A stretch of DNA of 64,000 bases from Pinus tabuliformis (Eukaryota; Streptophyta; Pinopsida; Pinales; Pinaceae). Under the pieces are notes generated by a model, which was not told the origin of the DNA, made no database searches, and saw only the letters and a program-made list of their open reading frames with translations. Positions 1 to 11,960 of the stretch are shown in pieces; the stretch's first letter is position 1, and each line of letters opens with the position of its first letter. The stretch spans positions 820,268,757-820,332,756 of the forward strand of contig CM062814.1 of assembly GCA_031772625.1 (NCBI GenBank), given 5' to 3'. A program made the translations under genes and the position numbers.

Positions 1-599
1 AAGCTCCTCCCAGGGTCCAACAAGATGTCTTCTCTACTTTGACAAGTTTCACTCACTCTCCAATAGAACCAAGAGGTATGTGATCTCTCCTCTCAAGCTC
101 AACCAAAGAGTCTTAATTTCACCAGCATTTACCCTCAAAATGTTCAGCTTCTAACCTCCCTAGTCCTCACCCCAATGCCTGTATTTATAGTGCAATGGAG
201 GGAAGTTACTAGGTCCTCCTTCAAAGGGATAAAACCCTCCTTCAAAGGGATAGCTCCTTTAGTCAAGGGATTAGCTCCTTCTCTTTTGGGATGCATGAAC
301 CACCTCAGAGCGAACAATCCACGTCAAAATTCCTTCTAGAAAACTCTAGAATTAACCCAAAGTGAGTTTTTTAAGATAAAACTTGCGCCTTTTGACTTTC
401 ACAGGGGTCCGCACCTACACCATTAGGAACATAGCGGGTAGGTACGCAGCTTTTGTACACAGAAGGTGCGGGACAGCAGGTGACCATGAGAGAAAGTGCG
501 GAACCAGAGTTACATTGATATTTAATGTCTTTCTCCCACTTCTAAAGCTTGATTTAAAGAGCTGAGGTCTTAGACTTGCTTAGGAGGATAGTACAAGTG
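1..599. other. Unassigned leader, LTR-like
   Basis: No coding region is supported. A TATA-like sequence on the minus strand (CTATAAATAC, 190-181) and the pyrimidine-rich text before it resemble the promoter and leader part of a plant LTR read on the minus strand, but no LTR ends or partner copy are visible. The short open frame at 383-565 has no recognisable motif. Confidence 0.3.
213..278. repeat. Short tandem repeat, about 21 bp x 3
   Basis: Three imperfect units built on CCTTCAAAGGGATA lie head to tail. The third unit is the most diverged. Nothing links it to a function. Confidence 0.6.
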
Positions 600-2199
600 A
601 TGATAGACCCATACTGACTGCAAATAATCATGGTGACGATATTTTTGTGTAACAGTAGTAGGAGAACAATCATTTAGAGTTAGTAGGCATTATCAGTCAT
701 CTGGATGAAAACAACATAGCTAGTTGTAGTCAGTCTTTGATAGACAATTGCAGAACTAGTTGTAGTGACATAGATAGTATGAATTGACCAATTGCGGAAA
801 TCAAGGCGTAGTTCCAGGCATAGAGGTTTCTAGTTTTCCAGGGGAGGAAAGGAGGTCAAGCTAATTCCAGTAGATGAAGCCAAGGGAGGTAGTGTGAATT
901 TTATAGTTGGTGAGAGCAAGGCATAATTCTAGCCAGAGACAATTAACTAGTCCGTATTGTAGAGGCTATAGATTGTGTACTAGTGCCAAGAGGTGATTTG
1001 ATGGAAGAGTGAGTAGATTTAGTGAAAAACAAGAGGCAAAGTTACTACCATAAAGGGTTTTCAGAGATAAGATTGATTTTTTCCTGTAGCAAAACTATAC
1101 ATTCCAATTTTACATCTAGAAAGGAGTGTGAGTTGTAGAGGAGAGGCTTTGCTAGAAGGAAATAATATTTCCCTGTTCTCATTCAGAGGGAGATAACGAG
1201 AGATCAATACATAGTTGCAATGTCACCAGTAACACAGATGCAGGTTAGTTCATCTATAGGGTTAGTAGATGAATCAAAGTATACGTATTGGTTAATGGAC
1301 AATGAGAGCTAGTTGTATCATAGTTGTCAGAAATCAGTAGTGTGAGGTGATCCATCTACATACTTTAGGATATTCATCAGGTTGATGGATATAGTAGTGG
1401 AGTATAGATAACACCTTCGCTAAGAAGGAGTGTTATTTTTTGGTAGCATTAGAAAGGTGTTCTAGTCTCGACTTGTGTTAAAGAGGCTAAAGAACACGAA
1501 ATCTCCAAAACCCATAAAAAAATTTGGGAGAAAATAACTAGAGACCACTCAATTAAATTAATTGATCGATAATTAAAAAATGTCCAAGTCTAACTTAGGG
1601 AAATTGATTAATTAAAGGGAATTAATTCAGAATTATTGAGAAAGCTCTAGAGACTCTCATAGATCGAGTCTGAGATGATCTTAGCCATTGATAATGATGT
1701 AATCATGGCCATTAGTTATCCAATGAGAGATTATAAGAGCAGGTCAATGAGTTGAGGAGAGACACATCAAAATATATTGAGCAAGAGGGAGAGTGAGTAT
1801 CCTTGGAAGATCGAGCTATCCAGTGCAGTGATAGAGCAAGGAAGTGAGCTTGAGCTAGAGCATCAGTGATTTAAGGAGAAACAAAGACATTTATAGAAGA
1901 GATTCCTAGTAGTAGAGCAACATTATCAAGGGGGCTGAAATATTTCTTTAGAGAGGCTGAATAGCCATTGTGAGCATCTAGAAACCCAGTGTGAGTTGCT
2001 AGAAGAGGGTTTGTAGAGTTTCCAGAGGTTAGATCGAGTTCTAGGAGGCAAAGATAATTTCTTATAGTTACAGAGGGAGGTAGGATGAATCATATAGACC
2101 TAGCTAGTAGGTCATACAATTTTCCTAGGCTAGACAATGAGAATTCGTAGAGGCCGAGTTTTCTCAGTGGGGTTTGAATAGGCCAGAGGGAGGCCAAAT
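600..2199 (+). pseudogene. Decayed interior of an LTR retrotransposon with coiled-coil-like 3' ORF
   Basis: This is a fossil. It lies directly upstream of a purine tract (about 2183-2193) and a TGTTG LTR start at 2200, so it should be the 3' interior of an LTR element. At about 1640-2090 the plus strand reads as a charged, Glu/Gln/Leu-rich protein typical of a coiled coil, for example HCEHLETQCELLEEGL near 1973-2020. A weak stretch near 1270-1310 (YTYWLMDNES) could be the site of a Copia-type protease. No reverse transcriptase or integrase is recognisable. Some Sirevirus-type Copia elements carry an extra coiled-coil ORF just before the 3' LTR, which would fit, but the family is not proven. 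The reading is broken by many changes. Confidence 0.4.
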
Positions 2200-2261
2200 T
2201 GTTGTAGAAGGGAGATATTTTCTCCATATTATTTTTTTCCAGATTATTCTTCAGAGTATTG
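2200..2261 (+). mobile_element. Start of 3' LTR, split by the CACTA insertion
   Basis: TGTTGTAGAAGG follows a GAGGGAGG purine tract, the usual plant arrangement of polypurine tract then LTR. The LTR stops at the CACTA element and resumes at 11961 after the TTG target duplication. Confidence 0.5.
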
Positions 2262-2275
2262 CACTACAACAAAAC
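2262..2275 (+). repeat. CACTA left terminal inverted repeat
   Basis: CACTACAACAAAAC is identical to the reverse complement of 11947-11960. Weaker pairing continues inward: AGGCAATTTGCG on the left against CAGCGATTAGCG on the right. Confidence 0.93.
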
Positions 2276-2289
2276 AGGCAATTTGCGCC

Positions 2290-3720
2290 AGATTTAGCAC
2301 CAGATTCTAGTGCATTTTTTTCTCAATTGGGATGAGCAACCTGGCGCTAAATCTGGCTCTATTGTACAATTTTTAAAGCGTCATTTTTTGCACCAAATTT
2401 TGCATCTTTTTTACGCCAAATTTTCCATCATTTTCTGCATCATATTTTGCACCAAGATTTTCATTTGGTTTTACAACAGGTTTTGCTTCTAGTTTTGTGC
2501 CTTTTTTTGCATCTATTTTTGCATCATTTTTTGCTTCCTCTTTTGTGGAATTCTTTGCTTCTATTTTTGTGTCATAATTTGCATCGATTTTTACACCATC
2601 TTTGACTTCTTATTTAGCACCTTTTTTTACATCCAATTTGTGCCAATTTTTGCATCTAGTCTTATGCCATCTTTTGCTTCTAATTTTGGACTTATTTTTA
2701 CATCTATTTTTGTGCCAATTTTTCTGCCTTTTTTTACACCATCTTTTCCATCCAATTTTGCACCATATGTTGAATCTGATTTAGTGCCAAATTTCGCATA
2801 CATTTTTGCACCATTTTTTGCATCCACTTTTGCATTTTATTTATCTCCCTTTTTTGCATCCTATTTTGCACCATATTTTGCATTTAATTTTGCATCATTT
2901 GTTGCATCCAATTTAGCATCATTTTTAACACCATTTCTTGCATCCAATTTTTCATCCTTTTGAGCATCTAAATTTGCATCCTATGTTGAACCATATATTG
3001 CATCCACCTTTGCATCCCATTTTGTGTCTATTGTTACGTTCACTTTTGAGCCATTTTTTCGTCTACTTTTGCATTTGTTTTTGCACCAAGTTTTGAATGA
3101 TTTGTTGCATCATTTTACATCCAATGTTGCATCTCAATTTGCATCCAAAATTGAGCCATTTTTATGCCCATTTTTGCACCATTTTTTCTTCTTTTGTGTC
3201 CAATTTTGCACCATTTTTTATGTCCAAATTTGCATCCTTTTTGGTATCTAGTTTTTCATCCTTTTTGGCTTCCAAATTTGCATCCTTTTTTCTGCCACAT
3301 TTTGTGTCCACATTTGCATCTCATTTTGCACCTAGATTTTAGTTGGAATTTTCATCTAGTTATGCATCATCTTTGACATCCTTGGTTTCACCATTTTTTA
3401 GTCCCATTTTGCATCTTGTTTTGTGTCTTTTCTTACATCCTTTTTGCATCCTAATTTTACACCATTCTTTGCATCCTCATTTTGGTGTCCATTTTTGCAT
3501 CCTTGTTTGCACCCAATTCGGTATCCTTTCATATGCCCTATTTTGTTCCCTTCTTTGTGTCTAGTGTTGCACCCTTTTTTAATTTTACTTTAAAAACCTT
3601 TTTGTGTCATTGTTTGCATATTGTTTTGATGGCTAGTTTAACATCCAATTCTACTCCCAATTTTTCATCCATGGTTAAATCCACTTTTGGCTTCTTGTTT
3701 AGAGTTTTACTTTTATTTCC
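2290..3720 (+). repeat. Left subterminal 12-bp-periodic array
   Basis: About 1.4 kb of units of the form TTTTGCATCCAA / TTTTTGCACCAT with a period near 12 bp. In En/Spm elements the subterminal repeats bind the element's own TnpA-type protein; this is the likely role here by analogy. Several short open frames on both strands are by-products of the repeat, whose unit is a multiple of three. Confidence 0.85.
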
Positions 3721-5585
3721 ATTTATGACCACCTCTATGGGTTCATTTTACTAAGTTCATTTACATAGTGAAATATATTAAATTTTCTAAATATCATTTT
3801 GCTGTAGGATTTAATGCATGGTTAGATGAAAACAAAACCCTCTCAGTTTATCTCAGAAACCTAGGACAAACCAATTAAGAGAAAGGTTGTTCTAAGGCTT
3901 AGGATTCTTAGTAGATCAAGATGTAGAGTATAGATTAAAAAAGAGAATGAATTCTTGTGAGTCCTCGCATGCAGGTCTTCTTGGAGTTTTTCGTATAGCC
4001 AAGAAGCGCTCCTAGCTAGCTCCAAAGCTTGGTCCTACACATAAGAGAGAGAATAAAGCAACCTTCACAACATAATATCTTAATAATCAAAACTATAAAA
4101 AACATATAAATATTATTGAATAAATAAATATAAACCAAAAACCCATGCATACATTAATTAAATAGAAGAAGTAAAGAATGAATAGAAACATATGGAAGGA
4201 AGAACAACTGATCTATATGAATAAAGGAGTTGGAGGAAAGTTACAACAATCAGATATAGTTGCAACATCACCTCCCCCAACTCATAGCTCCAAAACTCTC
4301 CCTCTCAAGACAGATCTCAAGAGCGTGACAATACAAAATTCCCATCATTTTTTCAATGGCCAAGCCTCTAATATATAGGAAAGTGGAGGCTATGAAGATT
4401 TCCAAAATTCCTCATTAGTTCAATTTGGGAAAAATCTTTTGGGTGAATAATGTTTCCTCATATAAAAAAGGAATTTTCCACTTTTTAGATGCTTTTGTGC
4501 TTAGGAAAAAGCTTCCCCATGCTTTATGGCTCTTTCCCACTTTTGTATGCTTTTAGTTTTTAGGAAAAAGCTAAAGATGAGGATAAAGAGATTACATTCC
4601 ACCATATGTTTCCGAAAGTGACCAAGAATGTCAAATTCAAATTCTAGTTTGCTTATGTTTTAGTTTTTTTTTAAATATATATTTAGTTTTAGTATTTTTT
4701 TTTTCTAGAAAAATATATTTAGTTTTTGGTATATTTTTCTATAAGAAAAATTATATTTTGTTTTTATAAAAATGGATTTTAAACATTCCATTCATGCTAA
4801 ATTTGTGATTTTATGATAGGAGTTTAAATTATATATAGTAAAGTAACTTAATGTCATGTGTCGTGTTGCTGAGATGGGTGTTATACATCTCTTTCTTGCT
4901 AAGTTATAGAATGTGCTTGGGTTTTCTTAATGCAATAAAACTAATTATGTTCTTCATGATATCTTGAAATGTTCATCTTGAACCAAGCTAATAAAACAAT
5001 AAAGTTAAAATAGGTTTTCCTTTGTCCTTTATAGATCTTTGTCCCCATTAATCTTGGTCTTAATAGATTAATTGTCTTGTGGTGGCCTTGAGTGGTCACT
5101 TCCATTAGTTGCATGCTTTGTAGTTTTCAGTTAGTGACATTTTTTAAGCTTGATAATATGTTATTTAATTTATCAAAATGTGTTATTGTCCATATTATTG
5201 TTAAATATTAATATTAAATATGCTGATTTTTAAGCATGTTTTAGCAAAACTTTCCCAAAATGTTTATAGATTGTATTTTATAATGCAATGATTCTTTGCT
5301 TGATGAAATTGTTTTGGATATTTTTTTTAATGATTCATTGATTGATGAAATTGTTATGGATATTTTTTTTAGTATATTAAATTGTATGTGATAAAGTCAA
5401 AAATCACCTCTTTTTTAGATTTTCATTGATCAATTTCCCTTAAGGCCATCAAGTTCGCCATTTGGTCCCAGGTTAAGGAAATATAGGAGTCATGAAGTGG
5501 AATTGTCCAAGCACTTAAATCTTGAGACATGTTTCTTTTTAGTCACTTTATACTTTCTTTCTATGTAAATTTTTGATGAAAATAG
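3721..5585. other. CACTA interior, unassigned
   Basis: AT-rich with no coding domain recognised. The patch around 3960-4440 has an LTR-leader look on the minus strand, with pyrimidine-rich text and a TATA-like TATATATTAG near 4378-4369, but no LTR ends were found. Confidence 0.4.
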
Positions 5586-6030
5586 TCTTGGAACATGAGG
5601 GGCGTCAATAGTAAGCGAAAACAAACTCCTAAAAGAAAAATGGTATGCAAAGCACCCATAAATAATGTTGATATAAGAAGCAAAAATATTAAGTGAGGTT
5701 CAACCTCATATAATTAGAAAATGGGGGAGGAATTTCCAAGTAGTAGTGATTGATGCTTAGAGATACTTGGGTGGAATGGTTATTATTTGAAATGATTAAG
5801 ACATCAAGGTTACCAATATGTTTACCTCTTTTCGCATTATGACAATACAATTTTAGTTAATTGACATTGAGGACTATTACCATGTATCCAATGTCTATGA
5901 CTCCAATATCGCAAATGGAAAACCTCTATTTCTCAATTCTATTTCTAGCACAAGTAATTTATACTCCCCATCTCCATGGATTGTTGGGAGTGACTTCAAT
6001 ATTATAAGTGTCTCGAGGAAAAGAAAGAAT
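5586..6030 (+). pseudogene. L1-type LINE endonuclease fragment
   Basis: SWNMRGVNSKRKQ at 5586-5624 matches the N-terminal motif of plant L1 ORF2 apurinic endonuclease (SWNxRGLN). PWIVGSDFN at 5974-6000 matches its PWxxGGDFN metal and catalytic motif. The spacing of about 130 residues is as expected for the domain. The frame is interrupted between the two and no reverse transcriptase follows, so this is a small broken piece of a LINE carried inside the CACTA element. Confidence 0.72.
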
Positions 6031-7314
6031 GAATCGAAATGTTTAACAAGATATTTTGTAAGCTATACCATTAAAGCCACAAAGTAGTCTCCATTAAAGT
6101 TGTCAAGAAATGAGTCTCCAACCCACACATGTGGATCAATGAGATGTAATACATGTGTGTGTGGTTACGAACTCAATACACCTCTATAATAACTCCACAA
6201 ACTTATGTATTTCACTCTGTCACATAAATTGACAGTAGTGTGACATAAGTAAACCAAGAGTAGACATGAAAGCCTTAGGAAACAAACATTCCTTAGATCC
6301 TCAATTAGGTGCTTAAATGATGAAGTGAAAATGCAAGGAGAAAAGAAGAATTCATGATTTAACCATCACATACATGTGATCAAGTGTGACTAGGAGTGTA
6401 TATATTCATATATTTTCCAAAGAGAGAGTGAATACATGAGTTACCATTTATTGGCCCTTATTTTTCTTTCTTTTTCATTTTCTTATATATAGGACTTAGG
6501 GAATAAGGTTTTCATAAGTTTGGCACAACTCATAGATATAAGATTTACATGAATTTTCACTTCAACCTTAGAGTTTAGACTTAGATAAATCAATATAGTG
6601 TATGTTTAATGATTTTGGCTTTCACTTTTTTATTGTATTTCATCACAAATACAAAAGGGGAAATATTTTGCCACAAATCTATGAATGCTTAATCATAAAG
6701 TCGTCATGTGATGACAACAAATTAATGATGTTATTCTCTACGAAAATGATGGGTATTCTTGATAAAATCTTATGCTTGTGGATGTTTCCTCCCTGGTTGA
6801 GAGGGAGTGAGGGTAGACACCATGTTATCCATGTGTCATGTACTATGGCTAGGATTAACAATCGTAAGCCTAGTAAAGGCACTAGTAGGGATAATGGTGG
6901 ATTGGATTAACATCTGGGACCAATATTCTTTGAGAATTTGGACATTGACTAGGACTAATCGCCATAAGTCAAGTACATTAATCCAAGATAAGAATAGTCA
7001 TGAGGATTGACATTTTCTGGTGTCAAATATTATGATAGTGGATTAGGAAATGATCATGTGAGGACATACCTGGTAAACATCTTGGTGGGGTAAGTGCCTT
7101 GAAAGGCAGTTGTGTCCAAATTTATGCCTCCCAACATTGTGCTCTGATCTAATGGAGAGATAAACTTGTTAGTCAAGGCCTTACTATTTTGAAAATTTTG
7201 GCTATGATGATGTAAATCATCATTGATGCTTATCAATCTAGATCCCTTCTTATATGAATATTTCAACTTGAGAGTACTTTTTTGTCTCATTATGAGTACC
7301 TCGCTAGTTTAGAG
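6031..7314. other. CACTA interior, unassigned
   Basis: About 1.3 kb with no recognised domain. Short open frames (6602-6910, 7290-7054) have no motif and look fortuitous. Confidence 0.4.
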
Positions 7315-7975
7315 GGAGGGTCATCATCTTCATTATTGTCATCATCACCACCATCAATGTGATCATTATTGTCATCATTTCATTATCATCATAATCACCA
7401 TTCATGTCTTCTTCATGATCATCATCATCATCATGATTTTGTATATTGTCGTCAATTGTTCATAATTATAGGTATCATAAGAAATATCACCAACCTTAGG
7501 ACACATGATATATGAAAGAAAAATAACCACTTTATTTTTTAGAAATGATTGATGATCATCAACATCACCACCATTATCATCGTCATTATAATTGTCATCA
7601 TCCCCATCATCATAACTAATATAAGTTTTATCATAATTTTTGTCATCTTCATCATGAACATCATAATCATCATTCATGCCATTATTGTTCTTGATTATGA
7701 CCAAGATGAAAATAATGATAATGATGATCAGATGATGATGACTTGGAAGATGACGCCAAAGATAATTATTATGATTTTTACCATGATAACATTTAAAAAT
7801 TGGGAGGAATGGCCAAGGTCATTAGCATCATCATCATTGTCATTGTAACTCCCATCGTCTTTATCATCATTGTCATTATCATAACAATCGCAATTCATGT
7901 CATCTTCATCATCTTCATTATCATCATCGTTATAATTATTGACATTGTCATTAGTTGTTCATAATTTTCAATGTC
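7315..7975. repeat. ATC-rich block, copy 1
   Basis: Imperfect CAT/ATC trinucleotide runs (GATGATGAT on the minus strand) mixed with unique words such as CAATTGTTCATAATTATAGG. The block contains an internal duplication: text near 7452-7490 recurs near 7950-7990. It is closely matched by 9641-10305. Asp- and Met-rich or Ile-rich open frames here follow from the repeat. Confidence 0.8.
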
Positions 7976-7984
7976 ATAAGAAAT

Positions 7985-9000
7985 ATAATCAATGCAAAAG
8001 ATATGATGTGTGTTGGAAAATGGATGCAAAAGTAAACAAAAAAATGGGGGTAAAAATAGACGTAAATTTGGATGAAGAGTGGACACAACATAAGTAGATG
8101 CAGAACAAGACAGAAAAATTGAACAAAAGTGGATGAAAAAGTAGATGCAATAGTTCATACAAACTTGAACACAAAATAGGACTGAAACATGGATGAAAAA
8201 GTGGAAGAAAACATGGGCACAATAGTAGGCATAAAACTTAGCATGAATTGTGGTGAAACAAATGTGGATACTCCAATGAATGTGAAAAAAAAGGGACACA
8301 AACTTGAATGCAAAAAGGAGGAAAACTTGGATGAAAAAAGGGATGTAAACATGGGCCAAACATGGGTGCAATAGTGAACACAAAATTAGTTGCAAAACTA
8401 GACAAATCAAAAGTGGATGTAAAAGTAAATTCGAAATGGGATGCAAAAAACATAAACAATATTTGATGCAAACTTGGACACAAAAGAGGATGCAAATATG
8501 GATGCAATAGTGGAAGAAAATGTGGGTTGCAATGATAGGCATAAGATATGGCACAAATAATAGCACAAAAAAGGTGGATGTAATAATAGACACAAAAAAA
8601 TATGCAAACTTAGATGCAAGACAAGATGCTATAAGGGATGTAAAAGTGGATGCAAACACGGGTGCAACATGAGAAACAAAATTGGATGCAAAATATGGAT
8701 GAAATGGAAGTACATGCAAAAGAAGATACAAAATGAGATGCAAAACCCAACACAAAAGTGGATGCAAAAATAGATGAAATATTTTATGCAAAAGAGGATG
8801 TGAAGATGGATGCAAAATTGGAAGAAAACGTGGGTACAACAGTATGTGCAAAACATGGAACAAATTTTGTCACAACAAAAGTAGATGTAATGATAGATGC
8901 AAAAAAAGAAGCAAATGAAGATGAAAAATAGGATGCAAAAAGGGATGTAAAAGTGGGTGTAAACATGGGTGCAACAATGGATGTAAAATAGCTTTTGCAA
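7985..9000 (-). repeat. Internal 12-bp-periodic array, copy 1
   Basis: Units of the form GTGGATGCAAAA, the reverse complement of the left subterminal array. A higher-order pattern is visible: a variant containing ATAGTAGGCATAAAACTTAGC-like text recurs at about 8217, 8530 and 8840, about 310 bp apart. The same array type occurs at 10310-11935. Confidence 0.85.
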
Positions 9001-9640
9001 CTTATTTGAAAGAGCAATTTTGTCCCAACAATTAGACTTGTAGCATAAAGAACATGGTTAATACATATGATTCAACCAAAAACTAGTTACTACCAAAATT
9101 CAACCAAAAAAAATATTACTGCATAAAAATAGAATTAAAAACAAAAAAAATAAAAACAAAAATTTCCCAAATTAAAAATAAATAAATGATAAACTTTTTT
9201 TTACCAAAATTTAGTGATTTTTTTAGTGCTAATACTAACATCACCATTACAACAAGATATTTTTTTAGTGCTAATACTGCCATTACAACAAGATATAAGA
9301 GGGATATAATGCAAAAAGTTTAATAATAATATGTATGTAGAAGATGGTCTTCAGACTGGTGAATTCATGATAATCAATGGGACTACAGTCAAAATAATTG
9401 GATGTTATTTACTTTTTTACATAGATTGTCAAAATAATTGCATAAATTGATTTTTTTTAACCAAAATTTAACAAAAACTTTGCTAGTGCTAACATTAGAA
9501 CCACCATTACAACAAGATATCTTTCTAGTGTTGACAACACCATTATAGTAAGATACCTCAAGAGAGACAGAAAATTTAAAAAGTATGATAGTAATATGTA
9601 TCCAGAAGATGGTAGTGAAACTAGTAATTGTTCATTCTCA
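9001..9640. repeat. Spacer with an internal direct repeat
   Basis: Text around 9208-9350 (ACCAAAATTTAG, TTAGTGCTAATACT, CATTACAACAAGATAT, AATATGTATGTAGAAGATGG) recurs around 9459-9615 in the same order. The word CATTACAACAAGATAT appears three times. The spacer separates the two copies of the ATC block plus array. Confidence 0.65.
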
Positions 9641-10305
9641 TTATCATAATCATTGTCATCATCATCACCATCATCCTTGTCATCGTTATTGCCATCATTA
9701 CATTATCATCATAATCACCATTCATGCCATCATCATCAGCTCCATCATCATCATCATTATGGACATTGTTTGCAATTGTTTATAATTATAGACGTTGTAA
9801 GAAATATCATCAACCCAAAAAATGTGATCAGTGCTAGAAAAGGGTTGTTTAGGACACATTGATATACGTAAGAGAAATAACAACTCTATTTTTGAGAGAT
9901 GATCGATGATCATCATCATCACCACCATTATCATTGTCATTGTCATTTTTATCATCCCCATCATCATCATTAATGTAATTTCTATCAACATTGTTGTAAT
10001 CATCATCATCATTCATGCCATTATTGTTTTTGATGATGACCTAGATGAAAATGATGATGATGACACCAAAGATAATGCTTATGATTATGACAATGACAAC
10101 ATCTAAAATTGGGAAGATTCGCCAAGGTCATTAGCGTCGTCATCATCATAATCATTGCCATCATCATCATTAATGTCATTGTAACCACTATCGTCTTTAT
10201 CATCATAATCACAATTCATGTCATCGCCATCATCTTCATTTTCATCATTGTCAATATTATTGACATTGTCATCAATTGTTCATAATTGTCAATTCCATAA
10301 GGAAT
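9641..10305. repeat. ATC-rich block, copy 2
   Basis: Matches 7325-7985 in order, including shared unique words such as GCCATTATTGTT, GCCAAGGTCATTAGC and ACTATCGTCTTTATCATCAT-type text, followed in both copies by AATGCAAAAnATATGATG. This is a segmental duplication, not independent microsatellites. Confidence 0.8.
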
Positions 10306-10309
10306 ATCA

Positions 10310-11935
10310 TCAATGCAAAAAATATGATGAGTGTTGGAAAAGGGATGCAAAAGCGAACATAGAAATGGGGGCAACAATAGAAGTAAAATTGGATGAAAAG
10401 TGGATACAACATAAGTAGATGCACAACAACATGAAAAACCTAACACAAAAGTGGATGCAAAAGTAGATGCAGTTGTCAATGCAAACTTGGATGCAAACAT
10501 GAAGGCAAAAGTGGAAGCAAACATGGGTCCAATGGTAGGTGTAAAACTTGGCACAAACTGTGGTGAAACAAATGTGGATGCAACAACGGACACAAAAGTA
10601 GATGCAAAAATGGATGAAACAAAAGTGGATACAATAGGGGATGCAAAAACATACAAAATATCTGATGCAAACTTGAACACAAAAGAGGATGCAAATGTGG
10701 ATGCAAACGTGGAAGCAAATGTGGTTGCAATGGTAGGTGCAAGATATGGTGCAACAAAAGTGGATGTAACAATAGACAAAAAATATGCAAAATAAGATGC
10801 AAAAATGGATGTAAAAGTGGAAGCAAACATTGATGCAACATGAAAAACAAAATTGGATGAAAAAAATGGATACAATGGAAGTAGATGCAAAAGTAGATAC
10901 AAAACGAGATGCAAAACCCAATGCATAAACCTGACACAAAAGTGGATGCAAAAATAGATGCAATATTTGATGCAAAAGAGGATGTGAACATGGATGCAAA
11001 ATTGGAAGCAAACGTGGATACAATAGTGAGTGCAAAACATGGTGGAAATTATGGCATAACAAAAGTGGATGTAATGATAGATGAAAAAAAAGAATCAAAG
11101 TATGATGCAAATGAAGATGTAAAAAGGGATGCAAAAAGTGAAATTTAAAATGGGTGTAACAGTGGATGCAAAATTGTATGCAAAAGTGGATGCAATAGAA
11201 GTCGATGCAAAAGTAGATGCAAAACGAGACACAAAACCCGATGCAAATCCTGGTCCAAAATTGGATACAAAAAGGGATGCAAAAATAGATGTAGTAGTTG
11301 ATGAAAACCTAGATGCAAATGAGGATGCAAACGTGGATGCAAAATTATAATCAAAAGTGGGTGCAAAAGGAGGTGCCAAACTAGGCGCCAATTGTGGCAC
11401 AAAAATATTAGATGCAATAGTGGGTACAATAATAGATGCAAAAGAGGATGTAAATATGGATGCCAAACAAGATGGAAAAGTGGATGCAACAAAAGTAGAT
11501 GCAAAATTATATGCAAAACTAGACACAAAACTCGATGTAAAACGTGGCGCAAAAGTGATGCACAAATGGATGAAAAAATGGATGCAAAAAATGATTTAAA
11601 AAAGGATGCAAAAGTCGATGCAAAAGTTGATGCAAGTGTAGGTGCAAAAAGTGGATGCAAATGAGGATGCAAAAGTATGTCAAACAAAAATAGATGCCAA
11701 AATTGATGCAAAACCTAGAACAAAACCTGGTGCAAAGGATGACACAAAACTTGGCATAAAATTTGGTGCAAAACGTGGTGCAAAACCTATTGCAATACCT
11801 GGTGCTAAACTTGGTGTAAGATTTGGTGCAAAACTTGATGCAAATTTTGTGTCAAGTTTTGCACCATATTTGATAAATGGATGCAAATAGCACCAAAAAT
11901 GGGCTCTAGATGCAAAAAAAGAAGTAAAAAGGGAC
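10310..11935 (-). repeat. Right subterminal 12-bp-periodic array
   Basis: GTGGATGCAAAA-type units run for 1.6 kb up to the right terminal repeat, opposite in orientation to the left array. The first part (to about 11150) parallels 7985-9000; the rest has no counterpart in copy 1. Open frames on both strands (274, 274 and 188 codons among others) arise because units are 12 or 15 bp long. Confidence 0.87.
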
Positions 11936-11946
11936 GCTAATCGCTG

Positions 11947-11960
11947 GTTTTGTTGTAGTG
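11947..11960 (-). repeat. CACTA right terminal inverted repeat
   Basis: GTTTTGTTGTAGTG is the exact inverse of 2262-2275, followed at once by the TTG duplication at 11961-11963. Confidence 0.93.

Larger units (their letters stand above)
2262..11960. mobile_element. CACTA (En/Spm-type) DNA transposon, non-autonomous
   Basis: The element starts CACTACAACAAAAC and ends with the exact inverse, GTTTTGTTGTAGTG. It is flanked by a 3-bp target duplication TTG (2259-2261 and 11961-11963). CACTA ends, 3-bp duplications and subterminal repeat arrays define this superfamily. Both ends carry 12-bp-periodic arrays in opposite orientation: TTTTGCATC type on the left, GATGCAAAA type on the right. The 9,699-bp interior shows no recognisable transposase or TnpA-like gene, so it was probably mobilised in trans. 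It contains an L1 endonuclease relic (5586-6030), two ATC-rich blocks and an internal segmental duplication. It sits inside the 3' LTR of an older retrotransposon. Confidence 0.9.

Noticed and set aside
2290-3720. Regular repeats that might be read as a CRISPR array
   Set aside because: Units are 12 bp with no unique spacers and lie in a eukaryotic transposon; no cas genes.
7895-8863. A 322-codon minus-strand open frame, and 274-codon frames at 10216-11134
   Set aside because: They run through 12-bp-periodic CACTA arrays. The Phe/His/Leu-rich or Asp-Ala-Lys text is the translation of the repeat and exists on both strands.
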